A stretch of DNA of 44,355 nt, taken from Stutzerimonas stutzeri. GTDB taxonomy: Bacteria > Pseudomonadota > Gammaproteobacteria > Pseudomonadales > Pseudomonadaceae. The translations under genes and the position numbers were made by a program. The stretch's first letter is position 1; the number at the start of each line of letters is the position of its first letter. The notes below the pieces were generated by a model. It was not told the DNA's origin, searched no databases, and was given only the letters and a program-made list of their open reading frames with translations. Of the stretch, positions 25,963 through 34,863 are shown in pieces. Where the stretch lies: positions 1 to 44,355 of the forward strand of contig NZ_JAMOIE010000035.1 of the NCBI RefSeq assembly GCF_024448935.1, written 5' to 3'.

Positions 25963-27333
25963 ATGACTTTTACCCGAAGGAAAGTGCTGTCCGGGTTAGC
26001 GGCGCTCGCGGCGTTGGGCGTGGTCGGTGGCGGCGCACGCTATTGGTTTGGGCGTCCTGCTGATCCCGTTACCCATGATTACGAGCTGATCGCAGCTCCA
26101 GCTGATATCGAGTTGATCGCCGGCACCAAGACCCCAGCATGGTGCTACGGTGGGCAGGCGCCGGGCGCCGAATTGCGCGCCAGACAGGGGGAGTGCTTGC
26201 GGGTGCGCTTCACCAATCACCTGCCGGAGCCCACCACCATCCATTGGCATGGCATCCGCCTGCCGCTGAACATGGATGGGGTTCCTTATGTCTCCCAGCT
26301 GCCTGTCTTGCCCGGCGAGTCGTTCGATTATTTGTTTCAAGTGCCGGACGCGGGGAGTTTCTGGTATCACCCACACACGTCGAGCGCCGAGCAGCTGGGG
26401 CGCGGCCTGGTAGGGCCATTGATCGTCGAAGAGCGTGAGCCGAGCGGGTTTCGCCATGAGCGAACGCTAAGCCTCAAGAGCTGGCATGTCGACAAGCAGG
26501 GACACTTCACCGATTTCAGCGTACCGCGAGAAGCTGCCCGAGGAGGAACACCTGGCGTATTGTCGACCATTAATGGGGAGCACGCGCCAACCCTTGAACT
26601 GCCGGCGGGCCAAGTGGTGCGTTTGCGCATCATCAATCTCACCAACACCGTCACCTACCGGGTGAACCTGCCGGGTGGTAATGCGCGTATCTATGCGATC
26701 GATGGCAACCCGATCGCGCCGCGGCCGCTGGGCAAAACCTATTGGCTGGGGCCGGGTATGCGCATCGACCTGGCCTTGAAGGTGCCGCCTGCTGGCGAGC
26801 AGCTGTCTTTGCGCAATGGCCCATTGCGGCTGGCGACGCTCGCTTCGATCGCCACGACAGAAGACGAGGGTAACTGGCCGGCACCGCTGCCAGCCAACCC
26901 AATCGCTGAACCGGACCTGCAGCGGGCCGAAACGCTGCGCTTCAACTTCGAGTGGGCCGGCACGTTGTCCAGCGACGCGGGGCAGGGCGACGCGTTCACG
27001 TTCTGGCAGATCAATGGTCAGGCTTGGGACATCAATGACAAGACCTGTGCGGATCGGCCCATTGCCACGTTGAAGAAAAACGGTCATTACTTATTCGAGC
27101 TGCGCAATCTCAGCCAATATCAGCACCCGATTCATCTACATGGCATGACCTTCAAGGTCATCTCGTCCAACCGCAAACGAATCGATCCCTGGTATACCGA
27201 CACTTACTTGCTCGGCAAGAACGAGACGGCCCGAATCGCGCTGGTGGCGGATAATCCAGGTGTCTGGATGTTCCACTGTCATGTGATCGATCACATGGAA
27301 ACCGGGCTGATGGCGGCGATTGAAGTGGTTTGA
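25963..27333 (+). CDS. Multicopper oxidase, Tat-exported
   Basis: 456 residues from ATG 25963, with GATGAG six bases upstream; a TTG at 25927 is also open. The N-terminus has a twin-arginine motif (TRRKVLSG) and hydrophobic core, so it is exported folded. Three cupredoxin domains with type 2/3 copper ligands in HWHG (His94, His96), HPH (His136, His138), HPIHLHG (His388, His391, His393) and HCHVIDH (His438, Cys439, His440, His444). The axial position five residues after His444 is Leu449 rather than Met, as in higher-potential laccases. Likely oxidises phenols or metal ions in the periplasm. No copper operon surrounds it. Confidence 0.9.
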   Translation: MTFTRRKVLSGLAALAALGVVGGGARYWFGRPADPVTHDYELIAAPADIELIAGTKTPAWCYGGQAPGAELRARQGECLRVRFTNHLPEPTTIHWHGIRLPLNMDGVPYVSQLPVLPGESFDYLFQVPDAGSFWYHPHTSSAEQLGRGLVGPLIVEEREPSGFRHERTLSLKSWHVDKQGHFTDFSVPREAARGGTPGVLSTINGEHAPTLELPAGQVVRLRIINLTNTVTYRVNLPGGNARIYAIDGNPIAPRPLGKTYWLGPGMRIDLALKVPPAGEQLSLRNGPLRLATLASIATTEDEGNWPAPLPANPIAEPDLQRAETLRFNFEWAGTLSSDAGQGDAFTFWQINGQAWDINDKTCADRPIATLKKNGHYLFELRNLSQYQHPIHLHGMTFKVISSNRKRIDPWYTDTYLLGKNETARIALVADNPGVWMFHCHVIDHMETGLMAAIEVV

Positions 27334-27358
27334 TGGAAGCGACAGGCGGGTGGAATAG

Positions 27359-27877
27359 ATGAAGAAGCCGATGATCATTGATCGTTCCCGCGATGATGAG
27401 TTCATGCGCGAGGCGTTGTCGCTTGCGGCCGAAGGCGCAAAACGAGGGGAGGTGCCGGTCGGTGCGGTGGTCGTACAGGATGGCAAGGTTATCGGCCGCG
27501 GTTTCAATTGTCCGATCTCCACTCACGACCCCAGTGCTCACGCTGAGATGGTCGCGATTCGCGATGCAGCGGCGAGCCTGGAAAACTATCGGTTGCCGGG
27601 CAGCACGCTGTACGTGACGCTGGAGCCTTGCAGCATGTGCGCAGGCTTGATCGTCCACTCGCGTATTCAGCGGGTGGTGTATGGCGCCACGGAGCCCAAG
27701 GCTGGCGTTGCGATCAGTCGCGGAGAGTTCTTTTCGCAGCATTTCCTCAACCACCGCGTGCTGATCGAAGGCGGGGTGAGCGCGGAGGCGTGCAGCCAGG
27801 TGCTGAGCGAGTTCTTCAAGGGGCGCCGCCTCAAGACGCGAGGAGGCGAGGCGGAACTAGGATCGTTGGAAGGCTAA
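27359..27877 (+). CDS. tadA: tRNA-specific adenosine(34) deaminase
   Basis: 172 residues. TadA converts A34 to inosine in tRNA-Arg(ACG), an essential step for decoding. The zinc deaminase signature is complete: His61 and the proton-shuttling Glu63 in SAHAEMVAI, and Cys91/Cys94 in LEPCSMCAG. VPVGAVVV and ATEPKAGV are also typical. The ATG follows a GGTGGA six bases upstream and lies 25 bases after the multicopper oxidase stop, so cotranscription is possible. The C-terminal tail is somewhat longer than in E. coli and is Arg-rich. Confidence 0.95.
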   Translation: MKKPMIIDRSRDDEFMREALSLAAEGAKRGEVPVGAVVVQDGKVIGRGFNCPISTHDPSAHAEMVAIRDAAASLENYRLPGSTLYVTLEPCSMCAGLIVHSRIQRVVYGATEPKAGVAISRGEFFSQHFLNHRVLIEGGVSAEACSQVLSEFFKGRRLKTRGGEAELGSLEG

Positions 27878-27896
27878 GGCGCAGCGCTGTAAGCAA

Positions 27897-29006
27897 TCAG
27901 ACGTTGCTGCTGTAGCGGCGCACGCCCGCGTCTGGCAGCTTTTCGTGGGCGGCCACGCTGCCCTGCGCAGGAAACACCACCAAATGGTCGGCAGCAATGG
28001 CAATACCGACTTCCTGGCCAGTCGGGTAGTCCGCGTGGCTGGGAAATATGCCCTCCAGCTGATTACCGGTAGGCAGCTGCAGGCGATACAGCGTCGAGGC
28101 ACCAAGGAAAGTCTTGCCGACAATGAGCGCCTTGAGTCTGCTTTCCGGCGAATAGACGATGTCATCCGGACGCAGCAGGACATCCACCGAACTGCCAGCC
28201 GGCATGGTGTAGGCGCGGTTGCCGCGAATGACGCCCAGTTCGGTCTGTACCGTCTCCGGGTCGATCAGCTGGCCGCGGATGAAATACCCCTGGCCTATGA
28301 AACTCGCCACGAAGGGTGTAAGCGGCTCATGGTAGAGGTTGAACGGCGTGTCCCACTGTTCCAGCCGACCATCCTTGAACACACCGACCTGATCGCTGAC
28401 AGCGAAGGCCTCTTCCTGATCGTGGGTGACGAGAATGGCGCTGGTGCCACGCGCCTTGAGAATTTCGCGAACCTCGTGGCTCAGGCGCCGGCGCAGGTCG
28501 CCATCGAGGTTGGAGAAAGGCTCGTCTAGTAAAAGCAGTTCCGGCTCGGGCGCAAGGGCTCGGGCGAGCGCAACACGTTGTTGCTGGCCGCCGGAAAGCT
28601 CGTGCGGATACCGCTTGCCGAGCGGCGCGAGGTGCACCAGCTCAAGCATCTCTCGCACGATGCGTTGCGATTGCGGATGCCTGCGGATGCCGAAGCCAAT
28701 GTTTTCGGTCACGGTCAGGTGCGGGAACAGGGCATAGTCCTGAAACACCATGCCGACTCTGCGCTTCTCGGGCGCCAGGGTGAAACCACGGCGCGAAAGC
28801 ACGGCGTCGCCGAGTTGGATCTCGCCTTCGTTGACGTGCTCGAATCCGGCGATAGCCCGCAACGTAGTGGTTTTACCGCAACCGGAGGGCCCCAGGAGAC
28901 AACCGATATCGCCGCGATTCAGGTGCAGATTGAGGCTCTGCACGATGCTCTGACCGCCATAGCCGCAGTCGAGGTTACGCAGATGCAGCAGCGGTTCATG
29001 GCTCAT
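27897..29006 (-). CDS. ABC transporter ATP-binding protein (FbpC/PotA-like)
   Basis: 369 residues: an ATPase domain with Walker [10 protein letters not shown] (39-47), a Q-loop ([11 protein letters not shown]), signature [15 protein letters not shown], Walker [13 protein letters not shown] and H-loop VTHDQEEA. It is followed by a C-terminal TOBE-type domain ([13 protein letters not shown]). This matches ATPases for iron(III), polyamine or similar periplasmic-binding-protein importers. No permease or binding-protein gene is adjacent. Its ATG overlaps the argF stop in an ATGA, so it is translated from the argF transcript. Substrate cannot be assigned. Confidence 0.9.
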   Translation of the reverse strand: MSHEPLLHLRNLDCGYGGQSIVQSLNLHLNRGDIGCLLGPSGCGKTTTLRAIAGFEHVNEGEIQLGDAVLSRRGFTLAPEKRRVGMVFQDYALFPHLTVTENIGFGIRRHPQSQRIVREMLELVHLAPLGKRYPHELSGGQQQRVALARALAPEPELLLLDEPFSNLDGDLRRRLSHEVREILKARGTSAILVTHDQEEAFAVSDQVGVFKDGRLEQWDTPFNLYHEPLTPFVASFIGQGYFIRGQLIDPETVQTELGVIRGNRAYTMPAGSSVDVLLRPDDIVYSPESRLKALIVGKTFLGASTLYRLQLPTGNQLEGIFPSHADYPTGQEVGIAIAADHLVVFPAQGSVAAHEKLPDAGVRRYSSNV

Positions 29007-29923
29007 GCGTGGTGGTAAGCCGGCTCGACCAGAAACTCAAGCAGGGCCTTTTGTACATGCAGGCGGTTTTCGGCCTGTTGCCAAGCCACTGCTCGCTTGT
29101 CGTCGAGCAGGTCATGGCTGATCTCCTCGCCGCGATGCGCCGGCAGACAATGCATGAACAGCACGTCTTCGGCTGCCGCGTCGAGCAAGGCAGGGTCGAC
29201 TTGATAGGGGCGGAAGGTGGCAATCCGAGCGGCGACTTCGTCCTCCTGGCCCATGGAGGCCCAGACGTCTGTGCTGACCAGATGTGCACCCGCTACCGCT
29301 TCGCGTGGGTCACGGAATACCCGTACCCGGTCACCGGCCTGCGTGAGCAGCTCCCCCTTGGGCTCGTAGCCCTCCGGGCAAGCGACACGCAGCTGGAAAT
29401 CGAACTGAAGCGCGGCCTCCATATAGGAGTTGCACATGTTGTTGCCATCCCCGACCCAGGCGACGGTCTTGCCCGCGATACTGCCGCGCAGCTCATGAAA
29501 AGTCTGCATGTCGGCCATCAGTTGGCAAGGGTGAAGATCGTCTGAAAGGCCGTTGATCACCGGCACCGAGGAGTTCGCTGCGAACTCGGTCAGCGTCGAA
29601 TGAGCGAAAGTGCGGATCATGATGGCGTCGAGCATGCTCGACATGACGATGGCTGAGTCGCTGATCGGTTCGCCGCGGCCCAATTGCGTGTCGCGCGGCG
29701 AGAGAAACACGGCTTGGCCGCCGAGCTGAATCATCCCCGCTTCGAAAGACAGTCTCGTGCGGGTCGAGGCTTTTTCGAAAATCATGCCCAGGACGCGGTT
29801 TTTCAGCGGCTCGAACAGAATGCCGCGCTCGCGCAGATCCTTCAGCTCGATGCCGCGACGGACCAGGCCTGACAGCTCCTGGGGCGTGCAATCCATCAGT
29901 GAGAGAAAATGCCTTGCGCTCAT
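29003..29923 (-). CDS. argF: Ornithine carbamoyltransferase
   Basis: 306 residues. Forms citrulline from ornithine and carbamoyl phosphate in arginine biosynthesis. Carbamoyl-phosphate loop STRTR (53-57) in [13 protein letters not shown], then [11 protein letters not shown] and the ornithine-binding, Cys-containing HCLPAHRG. Overall length and order are normal for the anabolic enzyme. AAGG lies upstream of the ATG, and the leader contains a perfect 16-base tandem duplication (separate entry). It overlaps the ABC ATPase by four bases. The downstream neighbourhood (grxD, bfr, bfd) is as in other pseudomonads. Confidence 0.96.
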   Translation of the reverse strand: MSARHFLSLMDCTPQELSGLVRRGIELKDLRERGILFEPLKNRVLGMIFEKASTRTRLSFEAGMIQLGGQAVFLSPRDTQLGRGEPISDSAIVMSSMLDAIMIRTFAHSTLTEFAANSSVPVINGLSDDLHPCQLMADMQTFHELRGSIAGKTVAWVGDGNNMCNSYMEAALQFDFQLRVACPEGYEPKGELLTQAGDRVRVFRDPREAVAGAHLVSTDVWASMGQEDEVAARIATFRPYQVDPALLDAAAEDVLFMHCLPAHRGEEISHDLLDDKRAVAWQQAENRLHVQKALLEFLVEPAYHHA

Positions 29924-29932
29924 ATCAACTAC

Positions 29933-29964
29933 CTTTTATTACCGCAGTCTTTTATTACCGCAGT
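29933..29964. repeat. Perfect 16-base tandem duplication in the argF leader
   Basis: CTTTTATTACCGCAGT occurs twice head-to-tail (29933-29948 and 29949-29964), ten bases upstream of the argF start codon. On the argF strand it places two copies of an AATAAAAG sequence in the leader, the proximal one supplying part of the AAGG ribosome binding site. Confidence 0.85.
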
Positions 29965-30131
29965 CGAGGCCGGGGATTTCGACGAAAAAGAAGGGCCTAC
30001 GACAGGGGTCGCATAGATGGCGACGAAACGGGAAAGGCGCGATCTTATCCAGAAAGTCTCAGCCGGCGCAAATCGGCCTCGGCGCGCCGGGTTTCTGCGC
30101 TACAGGCGAGCTGTGCCGGATGCGATCAGAT

Positions 30132-30158
30132 AAAAGCCGAGCTCGTGACTCGGCTTTT
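30132..30158. terminator. Bidirectional hairpin between argF and grxD
   Basis: A 10-base perfect stem AAAAGCCGAG (30132-30141) / CTCGGCTTTT (30149-30158) with a 7-base loop. A-run and T-run flanks make it terminator-like in both directions, although it lies between divergent genes and therefore close to the grxD promoter (TACAAT at 30173-30178). Confidence 0.6.
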
Positions 30159-30209
30159 AGGCTGCTGTTCTGTACAATGCATGGCAACCGAGACTAGCCG
30201 AGGTGCCCC

Positions 30210-30536
30210 ATGGATATCATCGAAACCATCAAAGAGCAGATCGAAAAGAACCCGGTCCTGCTTTATATGAAAGGCTCGCCCAACGCCCCGCAGTGCGGCT
30301 TTTCTGCCCGTGCGACCCAGGCCGTGATGGGCTGTGGCGAGAAATTCGCCTATGTCGACATCCTGCAAAATCCTGAAATCCGCACCAATCTGCCGAAGTA
30401 TGCCAACTGGCCGACCTTTCCCCAGCTGTGGGTGGATGGCGAGCTGGTCGGTGGCAGCGACATCATCCTGGAAATGTTCGAAAAGGGTGAGCTGCAACCG
30501 CTGATCAAGCAAGCCGTCGAGAAAACTGGCGCCTGA
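30210..30536 (+). CDS. grxD: Monothiol glutaredoxin (Grx4 type)
   Basis: 108 residues, single domain. The active site is CGFS (Cys29-Ser32 in NAPQCGFSARATQ), the mark of monothiol glutaredoxins that bind a glutathione-coordinated [2Fe-2S] cluster and act in iron-sulfur delivery and iron sensing. The glutathione site WPTFPQLWVDGELVGGSDI is intact. GAGGTG precedes the ATG. A strong terminator follows. It sits beside bfr and bfd, so the block serves iron homeostasis. Confidence 0.95.
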   Translation: MDIIETIKEQIEKNPVLLYMKGSPNAPQCGFSARATQAVMGCGEKFAYVDILQNPEIRTNLPKYANWPTFPQLWVDGELVGGSDIILEMFEKGELQPLIKQAVEKTGA

Positions 30537-30553
30537 TCGCGACTCTGAAAGAG

Positions 30554-30579
30554 AACCCGCCTGGCAGCGGGTTTTTTTT
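30554..30579 (+). terminator. Intrinsic terminator of grxD
   Basis: AACCCGC (30554-30560) / GCGGGTT (30567-30573) with a 6-base loop, followed by an uninterrupted T-run to 30579. Confidence 0.9.
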
Positions 30580-30650
30580 CGTCGGTATTTCGGCTCGCTC
30601 AGGTCAAGAAGCGACTCGTATTTACGATGAACTGCTAGGCAATAACGAAG

Positions 30651-30674
30651 AAATGGGAGCCGAGGCTCCCATTT
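30651..30674 (-). terminator. Terminator of bfr
   Basis: Palindrome with arms ATGGGAGCC (30653-30661) and GGCTCCCAT (30664-30672), a two-base centre and A/T flanks, 20 bases after the bfr stop. The T-run on the minus strand is short (TTTCTTC), so efficiency is uncertain. Confidence 0.6.
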
Positions 30675-30692
30675 CATTACAGCATAGACGCT

Positions 30693-31163
30693 TTACGCGT
30701 CCATCTGCGACTGCAGATAGTTCTCCATGCCGACCTTGCCGATCAGGCTCAGTTGGGTTTCCAGCCAGTCGATATGTTCTTCTTCGGATTCCAGGATGTC
30801 TTCGAGCAATTCGCGGGTGCCGTAGTCACCGACGCTCTCACAGTAGGCGATCGCGACCTTGAGATCCTGGATGCCACCTTGCTCGAGCTTGAGGTCACAT
30901 TCGAGCATTTCTCGAGTGTTTTCACCGATCAGCAATTTGCCGAGGTCCTGCAGGTTAGGCAGACCTTCGAGAAACAGGATGCGCTTGATCAGCTTGTCAG
31001 CATGCTTCATCTCGTCGATGGATTCTTCGTACTCATGCTTGCCGAGCTTGTCGAGTCCCCAGCCTTCATACATGCGCGCATGCAGGAAATACTGGTTGAT
31101 GGCGACCAGTTCGTTGCCAAGGATCTTGTTCAGATGCTGAATGACCAGCTTGTCGCCTTTCAT
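30693..31163 (-). CDS. bfr: Bacterioferritin
   Basis: 156 residues. 24-mer iron-storage protein with haem at subunit interfaces. Ferroxidase ligands Glu18, Glu51, His54, Glu94, Glu127 and His130 are present ([36 protein letters not shown]), and Met52 is in the haem-ligand position. Length is standard for the BfrB type. It lies downstream of bfd on the same strand but behind the bfd terminator, so it probably has its own promoter. Confidence 0.96.
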   Translation of the reverse strand: MKGDKLVIQHLNKILGNELVAINQYFLHARMYEGWGLDKLGKHEYEESIDEMKHADKLIKRILFLEGLPNLQDLGKLLIGENTREMLECDLKLEQGGIQDLKVAIAYCESVGDYGTRELLEDILESEEEHIDWLETQLSLIGKVGMENYLQSQMDA

Positions 31164-31316
31164 GTCGGTGTCCTGCGTCGAATCGGATTCGTTGATAAGC
31201 GCAGTCTGGCCACGAACCTAGCCGCTGTCAAACCTAAGTCCTTGAATGATAAAGGGTAAAGCGGAATAAGAATAAGTCTGTTCCGCGACTTGGTGGCAAG
31301 GCCTTGATTCGCGGGC

Positions 31317-31343
31317 GGAAAAAGGCCGGGCATGTGCCCGGCT
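31317..31343 (-). terminator. Intrinsic terminator of bfd
   Basis: On the minus strand the stem GCCGGGCA / TGCCCGGC (31325-31342, two-base centre) is followed by CTTTTTCC, 20 bases after the bfd stop. Confidence 0.8.
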
Positions 31344-31362
31344 CCGGAATATCGACAGGGTT

Positions 31363-31581
31363 TCAGGCGGACGCAAAACCTGCAGGGTAAGCGAGCGATG
31401 TGCTGGCGCTGTGGATATCGCTCAAGGTTTCGCGAACGACCTGTTTGGCGACGCACGCGCATTTACCGCATTGCGTGGCCACGCCAGTAGTGTCTCGCAC
31501 TTCACGATAGCTGCAGCAGCCTTCGTAGATGGCTTCTCGGATCTGGCCGTCGGTAACGCCCCGGCAAAGACATACGTACAT
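31363..31581 (-). CDS. bfd: Bacterioferritin-associated ferredoxin
   Basis: 72 residues with a [2Fe-2S] cluster bound by Cys4, Cys6, Cys38 and Cys41 (YVCLC and TQCGKC). Bfd docks on bacterioferritin and passes electrons to its haem to release Fe2+. Expression under iron starvation fits the Fur-box-like sequence 40 bases upstream. The C-terminus (ASTSLAYPAGFASA) is longer than in E. coli, as usual in pseudomonads. Confidence 0.95.
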   Translation of the reverse strand: MYVCLCRGVTDGQIREAIYEGCCSYREVRDTTGVATQCGKCACVAKQVVRETLSDIHSASTSLAYPAGFASA

Positions 31582-31621
31582 ATGAACTACCCGTTGGGTC
31601 TGCGAATAATCGGATGCTAAA

Positions 31622-31640
31622 TATAATGAGAACGATTGTC
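31622..31640. promoter_or_regulatory. Fur-box-like site upstream of bfd
   Basis: TATAATGAGAACGATTGTC matches 14 of the 19 positions of the Fur consensus GATAATGATAATCATTATC. It lies 41 bases upstream of the bfd start, where Fur repression of bfd would be expected. It is between bfd and yaeQ and could affect either. Confidence 0.7.
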
Positions 31641-31756
31641 AAAGAACGTTCGTCGGATTTTACCTACTCCGGGCGGCGCGGGAAGCCACGCTATGGTCGC
31701 CTCTGAGGCTGTGCCAATAGGCTAAACTGCATCTCCTTTTGCCGCCTGGAGCTGTC

Positions 31757-32299
31757 ATGGCCCTGCAAGCCACACCTTATAAGGTAGAGATCAATCTCAC
31801 CGATCTTGACCGCCACGTGTATCAGGACCTGCGCTTCACTGTTGCTCGGCATCCCTCGGAAACAGAGGAGCGGCTGGTTGCACGGCTGATCGCCTACGTG
31901 CTTTGGTATGACGAAAAGCTTGCCTTCGGCCGCGGGCTGTCGGATGTCGATGAGCCGGCGCTGTGGGAGAAGAGCCTCGATGACCGCGTGCTGCACTGGA
32001 TCGAGGTCGGTCAGCCGGATGCCGAACGGATCACCTGGTGCTCGCGGCGCGCCGAACGTTTCAGCCTGGTGGCCTACGGCAATCTGCGGGTATGGCAGAC
32101 CAAGGTGCTCGACAGCGTGCGCAGCCTGAAGAAGATCAACGTGGTAGCGGTGGGGCAGGAAGCACTGGAGGCCGTCGCGCGCGATCTGCCAAGGTCGGTC
32201 AGCTGGAGCGTGATGGTCAGCGACGGGTCATTGTTCATCACCGACGAACGCGGCCAGCATGAAGTGCCGCTGGAGTGGTTGGTTGGCGAGCGCGGCTGA
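31757..32299 (+). CDS. yaeQ: YaeQ family protein
   Basis: 180 residues from ATG 31757 (MALQATPYKVEINLTDLDRHVY), with GGAG five bases upstream; an in-frame codon at 31739 is less likely. YaeQ proteins have a restriction-endonuclease-like (PD-(D/E)XK) fold of uncertain activity. Conserved blocks DLRFTVARHPSETEERLVARLIAYVLW, FGRGLSDVDEPALW, WIEVGQPDAERI and the VWQTKVLDSV region are present. Function is not settled; it is chromosomal and conserved. It has no obvious operon partner here. Confidence 0.92.
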   Translation: MALQATPYKVEINLTDLDRHVYQDLRFTVARHPSETEERLVARLIAYVLWYDEKLAFGRGLSDVDEPALWEKSLDDRVLHWIEVGQPDAERITWCSRRAERFSLVAYGNLRVWQTKVLDSVRSLKKINVVAVGQEALEAVARDLPRSVSWSVMVSDGSLFITDERGQHEVPLEWLVGERG

Positions 32300-32417
32300 G
32301 GCGTTCGCCGACTGTACCTGCTCTCTTGTCTGAATCAGGATCGCCAGAATTGGGTTATGCATACCGTGCGCCCCTACAGGCCGGGTTGCCGTCTGTGGTA
32401 CTGCGCCGCTGACATCC

Positions 32418-33332
32418 TCATTGCCACTGGGCGAGCAACAGGCGTTGCTCGCGCTGCGCAGCCTGCAGGGCTATCGGCTTCAGGTGGATCTCGGTGCCTG
32501 GCAGGCACTGCGCCAGACGAGCGACTGCCAGTGGCGTCAGGGCGCCAAGCCGGGGATAGCCGCCGATGGTTTGCCGGTCGTTGAGCAGGACGATGGGCTG
32601 CCCATCCGGCGGCACTTGAATCGCCCCCAATGGCACGCCTTCGGAAATCATCGACTGTCGTGAACTGCGCAGCACTGGACCGAGCAGGCGGATACCCATG
32701 CGATCGGCGCGCTGGTCCACCGTCCATCCGCTGTTGAATGCGTCGAACAGGCTCTGCCCGCTGAAATCGCCGATCTGCGCGCCAAGCACAACCTGCAGCG
32801 GTTCTGCCGATGACAACGGTGTGATCAGATCGCTATCGAGTGCATGAGGCTCGGGCGCGGCGCCGCTCCAGTGCAGCCGATCACCTTGGTTCAGCGGCTG
32901 GCCATCGCCGTGCAGGCCGCCAAGCGCCTCGCGGCGTACCGTCGCGCAACTGTCCAGGGTCAGAGGCGCATTAAAGCCGCCCGGGGCGGCGAGATAGGCG
33001 CGCACGCCTCGACGCGGCTGGGCAAAGGTCAGGCGTTGACCCTTGCGAATATTGAAGCTGCGTCCCGGTTCGAGCGGTTGGCCATCAAGCGTTGCCGCCA
33101 GGTCCGCGCCGCACAGCGCAAGGCAGCTGTCAGCTTCGGCCAGCAGGGCGAAATTTCCAAGGGTGATTTCGATGGTTGCGGCCTGCAGCGGATTGCCCAA
33201 CAACCAGTTGGACCATGCTTGAGATATCCAGTCCGCCGCGCCGCCCTGGGTCACGCCCAGGTGACGGACGCCAAACCGGCCGCCGTCCTGCAGGCTGGCC
33301 ATGGCGCCGCTGCGCTCGATCAACAGGCTCAT
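32418..33332 (-). CDS. pxpC: 5-oxoprolinase subunit C
   Basis: 304 residues of the KipA/biotin-dependent carboxyltransferase-like family; it forms the ATP-dependent 5-oxoprolinase with PxpA and PxpB, opening 5-oxoproline (pyroglutamate) to glutamate. Landmarks: GAMASLQDGGRFGVRHLGVTQGG, GNPLQAATIEITLG, ILGPVL-type RLLGPVL and GVPLGAIQVPPDGQPIVLLNDRQTIGGYP. The start overlaps the pxpB stop in ATGA, so translation is coupled. It is the last gene of the operon pxpA-pxpB-pxpC. Confidence 0.92.
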   Translation of the reverse strand: MSLLIERSGAMASLQDGGRFGVRHLGVTQGGAADWISQAWSNWLLGNPLQAATIEITLGNFALLAEADSCLALCGADLAATLDGQPLEPGRSFNIRKGQRLTFAQPRRGVRAYLAAPGGFNAPLTLDSCATVRREALGGLHGDGQPLNQGDRLHWSGAAPEPHALDSDLITPLSSAEPLQVVLGAQIGDFSGQSLFDAFNSGWTVDQRADRMGIRLLGPVLRSSRQSMISEGVPLGAIQVPPDGQPIVLLNDRQTIGGYPRLGALTPLAVARLAQCLPGTEIHLKPIALQAAQREQRLLLAQWQ

Positions 33333-34033
33333 GGTGTCACCTCAAAAGGACTGTCGTCTCCGCCAAGCCGAACGAACTCGGCGCGTTCGATGGGCTGGAA
33401 TCGCACGCGGTCACCGGGTTGCCAGATGCTGTAGCCGTCCAGTTCCCGATCGAACAGGCGCGTCGGGCTGCGGCCGATGAGGTTCCAGCCGCCGGGCGAA
33501 ACCAGCGGATAGATGGCCGTCTGGCGGTCGGCGATCCCTAGACTGCCGGCTGGTACCTGCTTGCGTGGTGTCTGCAGGCGCGGGCTGGCGAGGCATTCGT
33601 CGACCAGCCCCATGAAGGCGAACCCCGGCGCAAAGCCCAGCGCGAAAACCTGATAGGTCCGGGCGCTGTGGCGCTCGATTACGCCGGAAACGCCGAGCCC
33701 GCTGCGCTGCCCCAGTGCGTCGAGTTCCGGGCCGACGCTTGGGTCGTACCAGACCGGGATGTCCAGTTCGCGCGCCTGGCCCTCTGCATCCGGCTGCAGT
33801 TCATGCAGCGCCTGCGCTACCCGCTGACGCGCCTGGTCGTCATCCAGTTGAGCCAGGTCGTAATGAATGAGAAGGGTGGTGTAGGACGGCACCAGATCAA
33901 TCATCGCGGTGCCGAAGGTTTCACGCAGGCGCCGTGCAGCGGCCAGCAGCCAGGGCATATGGGCTTCGTCGATCTCGTCGAACAGGCGCAGCATCAGGCT
34001 GTCGATGCCGACGACTTCGATACGCGCCTTCAT
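33329..34033 (-). CDS. pxpB: 5-oxoprolinase subunit B
   Basis: 234 residues of the KipI/allophanate hydrolase subunit 1-like family. Conserved [14 protein letters not shown] and [34 protein letters not shown] and [10 protein letters not shown] blocks. ATGA overlaps with both neighbours (34030-34033 with pxpA, 33329-33332 with pxpC) show a tight operon. Acts with PxpA and PxpC to remove the toxic side product 5-oxoproline. Confidence 0.92.
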   Translation of the reverse strand: MKARIEVVGIDSLMLRLFDEIDEAHMPWLLAAARRLRETFGTAMIDLVPSYTTLLIHYDLAQLDDDQARQRVAQALHELQPDAEGQARELDIPVWYDPSVGPELDALGQRSGLGVSGVIERHSARTYQVFALGFAPGFAFMGLVDECLASPRLQTPRKQVPAGSLGIADRQTAIYPLVSPGGWNLIGRSPTRLFDRELDGYSIWQPGDRVRFQPIERAEFVRLGGDDSPFEVTP

Positions 34034-34779
34034 GCCGGCAGGTTCTCGAGCGCCTGCCGGATGCGCTGCACGGCGGCGACCGAACCGGCGTTGTCGCCGT
34101 GGACGCAGAGTGTGTCGGCGCGCAGCACCAGAGGGCTGCCGTCGCTGGCGGTCAGCGGTTCGCCCTTGGCCAGGCTCAGCGCCTGGGCCGCGACGGTATC
34201 GGCATCGTGATGTACCGCCCCGGGCAAGGCTCTGGATACCAGCATGCCGGCCGCATCGTAGGCGCGATCAGCGAACACCTCGAACCACAGCATCAGGCCC
34301 AGTTCGTCCGCCAGCGCTTGCGCAGCGCTGTTATCGCAGGTGGACATCAGCATCAGGGGAAGCGACGGAGAATAGGCGGTAACCGCACTCATTACTGCGC
34401 GGAGGAGTTCGGGCGTGCGCATCATGTCATTGTAGAGCGCACCGTGCGGTTTGACGTAACGGACCTGGGTGCCCTCGGCGCGACAGATGCCATCCAGCGC
34501 GCCTATTTGATAGAGCAGCATGTTCTCCACTTCGTCCGGCGTACACGCCATGGAGCGGCGACCGAAGCCGACCAGATCGGGGTAGGCCGGATGTGCGCCG
34601 ATCTGGACGTCATGCTGCGTTGCCAGCGCGACGGTGCGTCGCATGATCTGCGGATCCGACGCATGGAAACCGCACGCCACGTTGGCGCAATCGATGAACG
34701 GCATGACCTCGGCATCCAGGCCCATGGTCCAGGCCCCGAAGCTCTCGCCGATGTCGCAGTTGAGAAGTAGACGTTTCAT
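34030..34779 (-). CDS. pxpA: 5-oxoprolinase subunit A (LamB/YcsF family)
   Basis: 249 residues. The N-terminal [14 protein letters not shown] and [38 protein letters not shown] and [11 protein letters not shown] blocks are the LamB_YcsF signature with its metal- and substrate-binding His and Asp residues. First gene of the pxp operon, starting 135 bases from the divergent MarR-like regulator, with a palindromic operator candidate between. Confidence 0.93.
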   Translation of the reverse strand: MKRLLLNCDIGESFGAWTMGLDAEVMPFIDCANVACGFHASDPQIMRRTVALATQHDVQIGAHPAYPDLVGFGRRSMACTPDEVENMLLYQIGALDGICRAEGTQVRYVKPHGALYNDMMRTPELLRAVMSAVTAYSPSLPLMLMSTCDNSAAQALADELGLMLWFEVFADRAYDAAGMLVSRALPGAVHHDADTVAAQALSLAKGEPLTASDGSPLVLRADTLCVHGDNAGSVAAVQRIRQALENLPA

Positions 34780-34839
34780 ACCAATCCTCGCTTAACTGCA
34801 GGCCCGAACCGGCATGCCGGTGGGTGAGTGACGTTACGA

Positions 34840-34863
34840 TGATAAATTATCGATGATTTATCA
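34840..34863. promoter_or_regulatory. Palindromic operator candidate between pxpA and the MarR-like gene
   Basis: Perfect 8-base arms TGATAAAT (34840-34847) and ATTTATCA (34856-34863) separated by 8 bases, with an ATCGAT core inside the spacer. AT-rich and placed midway between two divergent genes, it is the natural binding site for the adjacent winged-helix regulator. Confidence 0.6.
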
